Source of the DNA: Shinella sp. CPCC 101442
GTDB taxonomy: Bacteria; Pseudomonadota; Alphaproteobacteria; Rhizobiales; Rhizobiaceae
Assembly: GCF_024704725.1 (NCBI RefSeq)
Contig: NZ_JALIQS010000002.1
Location: 558,001 to 622,000, forward strand
DNA length: 64,000 nucleotides
Direction: 5' to 3'
Below, one piece after another: positions 28,098 through 35,453 of this stretch. Numbering within the stretch: position 1 is the first letter of the stretch; every line of letters starts with the position of its first letter. Both the position numbers and the translations under genes were made by a program. The notes beneath the pieces are model-generated. The model saw nothing but the letters and a program-made list of their open reading frames with translations, was not told the DNA's origin and ran no database searches.

Positions 28098-28991
28098 ATG
28101 GACAACCGGGCCGGCGAAATGGAGGTCTTCGTACTGGCGGCGGAGCTGAAAAGCTTTTCCGCTGCCGGCCGAAAGCTGCGCCTGTCGCCTTCGGCGGTCA
28201 GCAAGCTCGTGACCCGCATCGAAGACCGGCTCGGCGCGCGGCTGCTGGTGCGCACCACACGCCGGCTGGAACTGACGCCGGAGGGCGAGGTCTATCTCGG
28301 CCGGGCGCGGCAGATCCTCTCCGACATCGCCGAGACGGAGCGCATCGTGGCGGAGGGGGCAAAGCTCGTGCCGCGCGGACCGCTCAGGGTGAATGCGTCG
28401 GTCGGCTTCGGCGAACGCCATATCCTGCCGCTGGTGCCCGCCTTTCTGGCACTCTATCCGGAGATCGAACTCGACCTGACGTTGTCCGACGGGGTCATCG
28501 ACGTGATCGGCGAACGCACCGACGTCGCCATCCGCTCCGGTCCCCTGCGGGACTCTTCGCTGAAGGCGCGAAAACTGCTGGAAAGCCGCAAGGTCGTCAT
28601 CGCCTCCCCCGCCTATCTCGAACGGCACGGCCTGCCCAAACATCCCGCCGAGCTCCAGGCGCACAATTGCCTGCGCTTCAATTTCCGCCGCGCCATGGAC
28701 GACTGGCCTTTCCTGCTGGACGATGGCGGCACCGTGGAAGCCTACGACATTTCCGGCAATATGCTGGTCTCCAGCGGCGCGATCCTGCGCCAGCTCTGCC
28801 TCGACGGCCTCGGCATCGGCCGCATCGGCCGCTTCCATGTCGAACCCGACATCGCCGCCGGAACACTCGTGCCGGTTCTGGAAACCTTCAATCCCGGCGA
28901 TATCGAGGTGGTGCACGCCGTCTTCGCCGGGCACGAGCATCTGGCGGCACGCATCCGCGCCTTCATCGATTTCATGGTGGAGACGATCTGA
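28098..28991 (+). CDS. LysR family transcriptional regulator
   Basis: A 297-residue regulator: winged helix in residues 1-60 (FVLAAELKSFSAAGRKLRLS, then SAVSKLVTRIEDRLGARLLV) and a periplasmic-binding-like effector domain after residue 90. AGGTGAG precedes ATG 28098. It is divergent from the MFS-AKR operon, which it probably controls; the inducer is unknown but may be a carbonyl compound given the AKR. Confidence 0.92.
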   Translation: MDNRAGEMEVFVLAAELKSFSAAGRKLRLSPSAVSKLVTRIEDRLGARLLVRTTRRLELTPEGEVYLGRARQILSDIAETERIVAEGAKLVPRGPLRVNASVGFGERHILPLVPAFLALYPEIELDLTLSDGVIDVIGERTDVAIRSGPLRDSSLKARKLLESRKVVIASPAYLERHGLPKHPAELQAHNCLRFNFRRAMDDWPFLLDDGGTVEAYDISGNMLVSSGAILRQLCLDGLGIGRIGRFHVEPDIAAGTLVPVLETFNPGDIEVVHAVFAGHEHLAARIRAFIDFMVETI

Positions 28992-29074
28992 ACGCGCGCC
29001 CTGTCGCCCGGTTGCCAACTCCGCCCGCCGATGATATTTCTCGCCCGTTCGCAACACGTAAGAGAGGACTGCGC

Positions 29075-29146
29075 GTGAAACACGAATTTCTGCCACACCG
29101 CACGCATGGTCCCAATCTTGCCCTGCAGATGCGTTTGCAGGGCTGA
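29075..29146 (+). CDS. Leader peptide upstream of ABC-F gene (23 codons)
   Basis: GTG at 29075 opens a 23-codon frame (VKHEFLPHRTHGPNLALQMR then LQG, stop TGA at 29144-29146). AGAGAGGA lies about eight bases upstream. The last third of the frame contains an exact 8-bp hairpin (GCCCTGCA 29120-29127 with TGCAGGGC 29136-29143). Such short coded leaders before ABC-F genes are known in other bacteria to sense stalled ribosomes. The function here is inferred from position and size. The remaining 131 bp to the ABC-F ATG hold further inverted segments (TCTGGTC 29166-29172 with GACCAGA 29264-29270). Confidence 0.5.
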   Translation: MKHEFLPHRTHGPNLALQMRLQG

Positions 29147-29277
29147 TCGGAACGAACACGTCTCTTCTGGTCCGCCTGTCCGGCGATGCGGCCTGCCCGC
29201 ATCCAATTCCCCTGTGCCTTTTCGCGTGACTGACGGCTGATGCCGCGCCGCGAGGGCCTTGAAGACCAGAGATTTTC

Positions 29278-30798
29278 ATGTCGCTCATCCATATCCGTGC
29301 GCTCGGCGTCACGCTGTCCACCCCCCTCTTTGCCAATCTCAACCTCGCCATCGCGGGCGGCGACCGCATCGGCCTCGTTGCCGCCAACGGGCGGGGCAAG
29401 ACGACGCTTCTGAAATGCATCACCGGCGACTTCGAGCCGACGACGGGCGAGATCACCCGCGCCCGCGGCCTCACCGTCGGGCATATGGAGCAGAACCTTG
29501 CCCCCGGCCTCGAAAAGCTCACCTTCCGCGACGCGGTGCTGGATGCGCTTTCAGCCGAACAGCAGGAAAGCGAAAGCTGGCGGGCGGATGTGACGCTCGA
29601 GGAGCTCGAGGTGCCCGAAGCCCTGCGGGAGCGCCCGCTTTCCGCGCTGAGCGGCGGCTGGCAGCGCATTGCGCTCATTGCCCGCGTGCGCGTCAGCGAA
29701 CCGGACGTGCTTCTGCTCGACGAGCCGACCAACCATCTGGATCTCGAAAAGATCGCACGGCTGGAAAGCTGGCTCGGCACCTTGCCGCGTGACATGCCGG
29801 TCCTCATCTCCAGCCACGACCGCGCCTTCCTCGACGCGACGACAAACCGCACGCTCTTCCTGCGTCCGGAGCGGTCGCAGTTCTTCGCCCTGCCCTATTC
29901 CCGGGCCCGCGCCGCCCTGGACGAGGCGGATGCGGCCGAGGAGCGACGCTTCGAGAAGGACATGAAGGCGGCGGCGCAGCTGCGTCAGCAGGCGGCGAAG
30001 CTCAACAATATCGGCATCAATTCCGGCAGCGACCTGCTGGTGGTGAAAACCAAACAGCTGAAGGCCCGTGCCGAGCGGATCGAGGACGCGGCGCGCCCCG
30101 CCCACCAGGAGAATTCCGCGGGCGCCATCCGGCTCGCCAATCGCGGCACCCACGCCAAGGTGCTGGTGACGCTGGAGGATTGCCCCGTCGAGACACCCGA
30201 TGGCACCCTGCTCTTTCGGACCGGCCAGAAATTCATCTGCCAGGGTGATCGCATCGTGCTGCTCGGCCTCAACGGCACCGGCAAGACGCGGCTGGTGCTG
30301 CGGCTGCGGCAGGCGATCGAGGGTGCGGCGCAGCAAGGCATCAAGCCGACGCCATCCCTGGTGCTCGGCTATGGCGACCAGACGCTTTCGGATCTCTCCG
30401 ATGCGGAAACGCCGCATGGCACCATCATCCACCGCTTCGACGTCGGCGACCAGCGGGCGCGCAGCCTCTTGGCCGGCGCCGGCTTTTCCGTGGAGATGCA
30501 GGGGCGGCCGGTCGGGCTGCTCTCCGGCGGGCAGAAGGCGCGGCTCGGCATGCTGGTGCTGCGCCTCACCAATCCGAACTTCACCCTGCTCGACGAGCCG
30601 ACCAACCATCTCGATATCGAGGGTCAGGAAGCACTGGAAACCGAGTTGACCGCCCAGCAGGCCAGCTGCCTCTTCGTCTCGCATGATCGCGCCTTCGTGC
30701 GGGCGGTGGCGAACCGCTTCTGGCTGATCGAGAAGCGGCGGCTGGTCGAGGTGGACGGGCCGGAGGACTTCTTCGCGGAGGCTGCCCTATCCGTGTGA
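29278..30798 (+). CDS. ABC-F family ATPase (ribosome-associated)
   Basis: A 506-residue protein with two ABC domains and no membrane segments. First domain: GLVAANGRGKTTLLK (note Ala-Asn-Gly in place of GxNG-type), LSGGWQRIALIA signature, LLLDEPTNHLD Walker B. Second domain: LLGLNGTGKTRLVLRL, LLSGGQKARLGML, LLDEPTNHLDIEG. A helical linker of about 80 residues joins them. ABC-F proteins act in translation, either as ribosome rescue factors or as antibiotic protection. It is preceded by a 23-codon leader and 131 bp of structured sequence, pointing to induced expression. Its last 12 bp overlap the convergent RES toxin gene. Confidence 0.92.
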   Translation: MSLIHIRALGVTLSTPLFANLNLAIAGGDRIGLVAANGRGKTTLLKCITGDFEPTTGEITRARGLTVGHMEQNLAPGLEKLTFRDAVLDALSAEQQESESWRADVTLEELEVPEALRERPLSALSGGWQRIALIARVRVSEPDVLLLDEPTNHLDLEKIARLESWLGTLPRDMPVLISSHDRAFLDATTNRTLFLRPERSQFFALPYSRARAALDEADAAEERRFEKDMKAAAQLRQQAAKLNNIGINSGSDLLVVKTKQLKARAERIEDAARPAHQENSAGAIRLANRGTHAKVLVTLEDCPVETPDGTLLFRTGQKFICQGDRIVLLGLNGTGKTRLVLRLRQAIEGAAQQGIKPTPSLVLGYGDQTLSDLSDAETPHGTIIHRFDVGDQRARSLLAGAGFSVEMQGRPVGLLSGGQKARLGMLVLRLTNPNFTLLDEPTNHLDIEGQEALETELTAQQASCLFVSHDRAFVRAVANRFWLIEKRRLVEVDGPEDFFAEAALSV

Positions 30799-31545
30799 GG
30801 CGATACGCGGGTCGGCGGAAAAATCCTCGCGGGAGAAGCCGATGCGCCTTGGCGGGTGGTCGCACAGCGCCTGCACGCCGAGCGCCGAGAGCCGGATGCG
30901 CCAGGTCTGCCTCTCCATCGGCCTTGGCGCGGCGAAGGCTTCTGCCGTGAGAAGCGCAAGGTTGTTTCCCGCGGCGGGATCGCGCACCGAGCGATAGAGG
31001 ATGGCGGCAAGTCCGCCTCCCCGCGCGTCGTCGGCCAGCGCCTGGCAGGCGGCGTAGTCGGTCGGATGCGCCCAGTGCGGCGCGTCGCGGTCGAGCGGCG
31101 GAAGCGTGAGGTCGATGGCCTGCTCGGTCGCGACGGCGGCGGAAAAGGCCGTATAGTCGGCGGCGTTGGCCGGCAGCGGCGTTGCCGGCGATTCCGAAAA
31201 GAACAGCAGCCGGTAGAACGCCATCTCGGCGAGCGCCGTCTCCACCGTCAATGCCGCATAGTAGACGCCCAGCGTACGCCCCGCCCGGCGGAACCGCGAG
31301 CCGTGCGGATAGATGGCGCCGTAGCGGAAGGGTGTCGCAAGCAGGTAGTCGAGGCCGGCGCATTCGGGCGGCAGCACCGGCTTGCTCTCCTCGAGGAGAT
31401 CCTCCAGCAGCGCCTGCTCGTCCAAGGTATCGACGAGTTTGAGCGTCGAGACGCGGTGCTGCGCCTCCACGAACCGCCAGACGCCGCCCCGGAAGGGCCG
31501 CGCCTCAGACGAGAGCGCGGCGGGCGTCCAGATAGGCAAGGACAT
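30787..31545 (-). CDS. RES domain toxin of a RES-Xre system
   Basis: A 252-residue RES domain protein; characterised RES toxins split NAD+. The family core is visible in GSRFRRAGRTLGVYYAALTV with the conserved Arg and the following ETALAEMAFYR Glu. Its start ATG 31545 lies inside the end of the upstream antitoxin gene (41-bp overlap), typical of translational coupling. The C-terminus overlaps the convergent ABC-F gene by 12 bp. Activity is inferred from the family. Confidence 0.88.
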   Translation of the reverse strand: MSLPIWTPAALSSEARPFRGGVWRFVEAQHRVSTLKLVDTLDEQALLEDLLEESKPVLPPECAGLDYLLATPFRYGAIYPHGSRFRRAGRTLGVYYAALTVETALAEMAFYRLLFFSESPATPLPANAADYTAFSAAVATEQAIDLTLPPLDRDAPHWAHPTDYAACQALADDARGGGLAAILYRSVRDPAAGNNLALLTAEAFAAPRPMERQTWRIRLSALGVQALCDHPPRRIGFSREDFSADPRIASHG

Positions 31546-31882
31546 CGACAAGACCGGAAATGGAGACGATACGATCGACGGGACGCGCACCAAGCACGGT
31601 GTTCTCAGCCGTCATCCAGCTGCGGGCGACGGTTTCGTCGCCGCCCACGATGGCATCGAGCGATCGGAACAGCCGCACGAGCAGCACGGCAAGCTCGAAA
31701 GGCTTCGTGCCGCGCTCGAGCAGCACGTCCTGCCGCTTCAGCCGCGAGACCGTCGCCTCCGACACGCCGATGACCGCCGAGAGGATGCGCGCCGTCAGCC
31801 CCAACCGGTCCGCCGCATTGACGGCCGCCTTGGTGAGCACGACACCTTCCGCATTGATCTGCTGTATGGGCTTGCGCTGCAT
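31505..31882 (-). CDS. Xre/MbcA/ParS-type antitoxin
   Basis: A 125-residue antitoxin. N-terminal HTH (ADRLGLTARILSAVIGVSEA then TVSRLKRQDVLLERG) and a C-terminal toxin-binding domain of DUF2384 type (LFRSLDAIVGGDETVARSWM, then ARPVDRIVSISGLVDVLAYL). ATG 31882 is preferred with GAAAGGA upstream; ATG 31900 is also in frame but has no Shine-Dalgarno and lies in a palindrome. It is the first gene of the pair; it probably represses the operon through the palindrome at 31892-31905. Confidence 0.88.
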   Translation of the reverse strand: MQRKPIQQINAEGVVLTKAAVNAADRLGLTARILSAVIGVSEATVSRLKRQDVLLERGTKPFELAVLLVRLFRSLDAIVGGDETVARSWMTAENTVLGARPVDRIVSISGLVDVLAYLDARRALV

Positions 31883-31891
31883 GGCCTTCAT

Positions 31892-31905
31892 CCTTTCCAT
31901 GGAAA
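31892..31905. promoter_or_regulatory. Perfect 14-bp palindrome over the antitoxin promoter/start
   Basis: CTTTCCATGGAAAG is an exact palindrome. On the minus strand a -10-like TATATT (31906-31911) ends one base away, so a bound antitoxin would block the promoter. The first candidate ATG (31898-31900) is inside it. Confidence 0.65.
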
Positions 31906-31945
31906 GAATATAGCAATTATTTTTCAGATGACAAGGAAACCTTGC

Positions 31946-32326
31946 TCAAGCGCCCAGAAGGTCGGCCATGACGCGCAGGTGATCGGCCTGCAGCGGCTTT
32001 TCGAAATAGCTCTTCACGAAGCTGTATTGCATCGCCCGCTCGCGGTCCTTGCCGAGATGGGAGCTGGTGAGCATGGCGACGACGGGAGCGTGCTGCTCGA
32101 ACTCCTCCGCATAGCGGTCGAGAAACTCGAAACCGTTCATCACGGGCATGTTGATATCGAGGATGATGGCGTCCGGCGTCTGCTCCTGGCGCAGCATGTC
32201 GAGCGCCTCCATGCCGTCGAACGCCTTCAGGACGCGGATCGACGGATCGTATTTGCGGATCGTGTACTCACAAATGAACTGGTCGTTCTCGTCGTCGTCG
32301 ACGACCAGGATCGAATGGATCTTCAT
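31946..32326 (-). CDS. Single-domain response regulator (CheY/Rcp1-like)
   Basis: A 126-residue receiver with no output domain. The acidic pocket is in SILVVDDDENDQF, the phospho-Asp in DAIILDINMPVMNGFEFL, the switch Thr/Ser in AMLTSSH and the Lys in KSYFEKPLQ. It starts two bases after the stop of the upstream histidine kinase gene, so the two form a phosphorelay whose final output lies elsewhere. Confidence 0.93.
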   Translation of the reverse strand: MKIHSILVVDDDENDQFICEYTIRKYDPSIRVLKAFDGMEALDMLRQEQTPDAIILDINMPVMNGFEFLDRYAEEFEQHAPVVAMLTSSHLGKDRERAMQYSFVKSYFEKPLQADHLRVMADLLGA

Positions 32327-32327
32327 C

Positions 32328-34292
32328 TTATTCCCCGTCGGGCAGCTCGATCATAAAGCGGCTGCCCTTATCCCTTGCTTCATAAAGCGCCGCGCCACCG
32401 AGGGCTTCCGCGCTCTTTCTCAATATGTAGAGGCCGAGCCCGCTGCCGAAGGATCGGTTGGGGTGCAGCCGTTTGAACATCTTGAACAACAAATGACGGC
32501 TTGCGGGCGGAACACCCAGACCGTTGTCCTCCACCGACAGCCGCAGCCGGCCGCCATAGCGGAAAGCGCGGACATCGATCGTCGGCTCGGCCTCCTTCGG
32601 ATCATGATATTTGACCGCGTTGGACAGCATGTTGCCGACGATGACCTGGAATTTCGACGGCTTGCTGACGATTGTCAATTCCGCAGGCACATGATTTTCG
32701 ATGCGGATTCGCTTGAAATCGTCGAGATGCGAGAGCGCGTCGATCGCCTCGGCGACGAGCGGGCGCAGCGCGATCGGCCTTTCGTCCTCCTCCATCAACC
32801 GGGTGCGCGTAACCGTGAGGATGTTCTGGATGAGATGGTCGAGCCGACGGAAATTCACCTCCATGCGCTGCAGCATCTGGCCGAGCGCGGGAATATCCCC
32901 TTCCGCCAGCATATCCCGGGAAATGCCGAGCAGCCCGAGCGACGAGGCGATCGGCGAGCGCAGGTCGTGCGAAGTGCGGTAGGCGAACTCCTCCAGCTCG
33001 GCATTCGCGTCGATCAGCGCCTGCTCGCTCGCCCTGCGCTCGGAAATATCGCGCACGATGCCGCTGTAGATGGTCGTGCCGTCGAGATCGAGCTTCGACA
33101 CGGAAAGGTCGAGCGGAATGATGAGATCGTCCTTCCGGCGGCCCTTCGCCTCCACCTCGCGGCCGAGGCCGATGATCTTCGCCTCCCCGGTGCGCTGGTA
33201 GTTGGCGATATAGCCGTCATGGGCGCTGTGATAGGGCTCGGGCATCAACATCTTGACGTTGCGGCCGATCATCTCCGTCGCCTCGTAACCGAAGATGCGC
33301 GTGCAGGCGGGGTTGGTCGAGAGGATGATGCCGCGTTCGTCGATGGTGATGATGCCGTCCACGGCGTTTTCGATGATGGCGGCAAGGCGCGCGCGGTTTT
33401 CGGCGAGATCGGCCGCCATGGCGCGGGCACGGCGAGAGGAGAAATACAAATGCATGACGAGCGCGCCGTAGAGCGCGCCCGAGATCAGCACGAGCGAGGA
33501 GAGTGTTCCGCGCGCATTGTTGCCACTGGAGGAAAAGCTGATGCCGAAGGCAGATTCGTAGCGTGCCAGCTCGTAATAGGTCATCGCCAGCAGAATGAGA
33601 TAGGTCAGGAGACCGAGCACGGCGGCGATGGTCAGGCGGTTGTAGCCGGTTTTCTCGGTGCCCACGAAGACGACGGCGATGCTGAGCGCCACGAAGCAAC
33701 TGGCGGTCTGGAACGACATGCGCGTGAAACGGATCCAGTCATGCGCGAAGTCGAGCGAGATCGCATAGCCGACGAGAGCCGCTGCGGCGACGATGAAGGT
33801 GATAAAGCCGAGCGCCACCTGCACGATGTCGTTCTTCTGGTGGAGGGCACGGCGGCCGATGGCGATGCTCATCAGCATGAAACAGAGCGCGGTATTGGGC
33901 GCGATGCGCCCCGGCCGGCTCGTGCCGATATCGACGAAAGGCGTGTTGAGCAGCGTGTCGATGCCGGTATCGACGCCGAAGACGTGCTGGGAAAGCGCGA
34001 TCGCACCATAGATGAAAATCGGCACCATCATCAGCGCGGCCAGGCGCATCCGGCCGCGCGCGGCAAGGAGAAGCCCCGCGCCGAGCACGACGAAGGCAAG
34101 TGCGGCATTGAACTTCATGCCGAACAGGCCGGGATGCGCGGCCGCAAGGCCGGCGGGTTCCGCCAGCCACAGCGCCATCATGAGGACGCCCACGGCGATG
34201 CACCACAGGCTCGCCGCGCCGGTCGCCTTCTCCCAGGACCATTTGAAGTTCAACCGTGCCCCCTTCGGCGGCTCCTTGTCCGCCGCGCGCAC
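32328..34292 (-). CDS. Membrane histidine kinase with FixL-like PAS domain
   Basis: A 654-residue sensor. About eight membrane helices in residues 25-285 form a MASE-like input, followed by a PAS domain (about 300-420) and HisKA/HATPase domains (H442 in FAYRTSHDLRSPIA; N-box GNMLSNAVKYH; G-box EDNGLGVPP, GSGLGLYIL). The PAS sequence NVKMLMPEPYHSAHDGYIAN followed by IIGLGREV closely resembles FixL, including a His at 358 where FixL binds heme and the Arg in GLGREV; heme binding is inferred. GTG 34292 lacks a clear Shine-Dalgarno; TTG at 34253 behind AAGGGGG is an alternative start. It is co-transcribed with the receiver gene. Confidence 0.9.
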   Translation of the reverse strand: MRAADKEPPKGARLNFKWSWEKATGAASLWCIAVGVLMMALWLAEPAGLAAAHPGLFGMKFNAALAFVVLGAGLLLAARGRMRLAALMMVPIFIYGAIALSQHVFGVDTGIDTLLNTPFVDIGTSRPGRIAPNTALCFMLMSIAIGRRALHQKNDIVQVALGFITFIVAAAALVGYAISLDFAHDWIRFTRMSFQTASCFVALSIAVVFVGTEKTGYNRLTIAAVLGLLTYLILLAMTYYELARYESAFGISFSSSGNNARGTLSSLVLISGALYGALVMHLYFSSRRARAMAADLAENRARLAAIIENAVDGIITIDERGIILSTNPACTRIFGYEATEMIGRNVKMLMPEPYHSAHDGYIANYQRTGEAKIIGLGREVEAKGRRKDDLIIPLDLSVSKLDLDGTTIYSGIVRDISERRASEQALIDANAELEEFAYRTSHDLRSPIASSLGLLGISRDMLAEGDIPALGQMLQRMEVNFRRLDHLIQNILTVTRTRLMEEDERPIALRPLVAEAIDALSHLDDFKRIRIENHVPAELTIVSKPSKFQVIVGNMLSNAVKYHDPKEAEPTIDVRAFRYGGRLRLSVEDNGLGVPPASRHLLFKMFKRLHPNRSFGSGLGLYILRKSAEALGGAALYEARDKGSRFMIELPDGE

Positions 34293-34357
34293 CCTAGCGC
34301 GAAGGTTGAATCGCGAACAGGACCCGCAGCGCAGGCTTTACGGTAAAATCGACCTTT

Positions 34358-34849
34358 TCAGGCGGCGTCGTCGCGCGCCGCACCGGCTTCGAGCCGTTCG
34401 GTCATTGCCTGCAGGTCGCCGGTCAGCGCCTGCAGGGCCTCCAGCGTACAGCCGGTCGCCTTGCCAATCTCCATGCGGATGGCGACGGCGTCGCGCTGCA
34501 TGGCCCTGCCCTTGTCGGTGAGCGTGACGAGAACCTGCCGCTCGTCGGCCTTGTCGCGGGCACGCATGATGTAACCGGCGGCCTCCAGACGCTTCAGCAG
34601 CGGCGAGAGCGTGCCGGAATCCAGCCCAAGCTTGGCGCCCAGCGCCTTGACCGTGCGGCCGTCCCCCTCCCAAAGCGTCATCAGCGCGATATATTGCGGA
34701 TAGGTCAGGCCATAGGGATCGAGCAGCGGCTTGTAGGTGCGGTTGAGCGCATGGGCAGCGGAATAGACGGCAAAACAAAGCTGCTGGTCGAGCGCCAGCA
34801 TGCCCGGGGGAATGATGTCTGTCTCAGCTTCGTCACGTTTGTCGACCAT
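34358..34849 (-). CDS. ohrR: OhrR, organic hydroperoxide-sensing MarR-family repressor
   Basis: A 163-residue MarR-type repressor. The peroxidatic Cys is C25 in ALDQQLCFAVYSAAHALNRT, as in OhrR proteins, and the winged helix is in TVKALGAKLGLDSGTLSPLL and LEAAGYIMRARDKADERQ. Oxidation of C25 would release it from DNA. It is divergent from ohr across a 113-bp gap with two palindromes spaced two helical turns apart. Confidence 0.94.
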   Translation of the reverse strand: MVDKRDEAETDIIPPGMLALDQQLCFAVYSAAHALNRTYKPLLDPYGLTYPQYIALMTLWEGDGRTVKALGAKLGLDSGTLSPLLKRLEAAGYIMRARDKADERQVLVTLTDKGRAMQRDAVAIRMEIGKATGCTLEALQALTGDLQAMTERLEAGAARDDAA

Positions 34850-34873
34850 GCTTCATTGTCGCATAAATAGCCA

Positions 34874-34907
34874 AAATTGCAATTTGCAAAATCATATTGC
34901 GCGCAAT
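34874..34907. promoter_or_regulatory. Twin palindromic OhrR operators
   Basis: AAATTGCAATTT (34874-34885) and ATTGCGCGCAAT (34896-34907), both exact 12-bp palindromes sharing ATTGC/GCAAT arms, with centres 22 bp apart. They lie between ohrR and ohr and are probable OhrR sites. Confidence 0.7.
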
Positions 34908-34962
34908 TTAATTTTACGCTATTCAATGCCCATCATCAACGACAGCAAGGAAGGAGACACCC

Positions 34963-35385
34963 ATGCCCATTCTCTACAGGACCAAGGCTTTCGCAACGGG
35001 CGGCCGCGCCGGCCACGGCGCGACCGAAGACGGCACCGTCGACGTGACGCTGACGCTGCCGAAGGAACTCGGCGGCGACGGCGCTGCCGGCGCCAACCCG
35101 GAAAAGCTCTTCGCCATCGGCTATTCCGCCTGCTTCCTCGGCGCGCTGAAGTTCGTCGCCGGCCAGGAAAAGGTCAAGATTCCGGATGAGGCCAAGGTCA
35201 CGGCAACGGTCGGCATCGGCCCGCGTGAAGACGGCGGCGGTTTCGGCATCGAAGCGGCGCTTGAAGTCTCCGTACCCGGCGTCGACAAGGCCGTGGTCGA
35301 AGACCTCGTCAAAAAGGCCCACGTCGTCTGCCCCTACAGCCACGCCACGCGCGGCAACCTGGACGTCAAGACGACGGTCGCCTGA
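34963..35385 (+). CDS. ohr: Organic hydroperoxide resistance peroxidase
   Basis: A 140-residue OsmC/Ohr family thiol peroxidase that reduces organic hydroperoxides with a lipoyl-type reductant. The two active Cys are C57 in IGYSACFLGALKFVA and C123 in AHVVCPYSHATRGN; the Arg is in the N-terminal ATGGRAGHGA. GGAGACACCC precedes ATG 34963. Single gene followed by a strong terminator; regulated by the divergent ohrR. Confidence 0.97.
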   Translation: MPILYRTKAFATGGRAGHGATEDGTVDVTLTLPKELGGDGAAGANPEKLFAIGYSACFLGALKFVAGQEKVKIPDEAKVTATVGIGPREDGGGFGIEAALEVSVPGVDKAVVEDLVKKAHVVCPYSHATRGNLDVKTTVA

Positions 35386-35399
35386 CCCGTTCCCCATTG

Positions 35400-35434
35400 A
35401 AAAAGCCGCCCGGATCGCTCCGGGCGGCTTTTTT
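35400..35434 (+). terminator. Intrinsic terminator after ohr
   Basis: AAAAGCCGCCCGG, loop, CCGGGCGGCTTTTTTCG: a GC-rich stem of about twelve pairs with a T-run. The opposite strand also carries A/T flanks, so it may serve the convergent chemoreceptor gene too. Confidence 0.88.
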
Positions 35435-35453
35435 CGTTTGCATGAAACGATGC

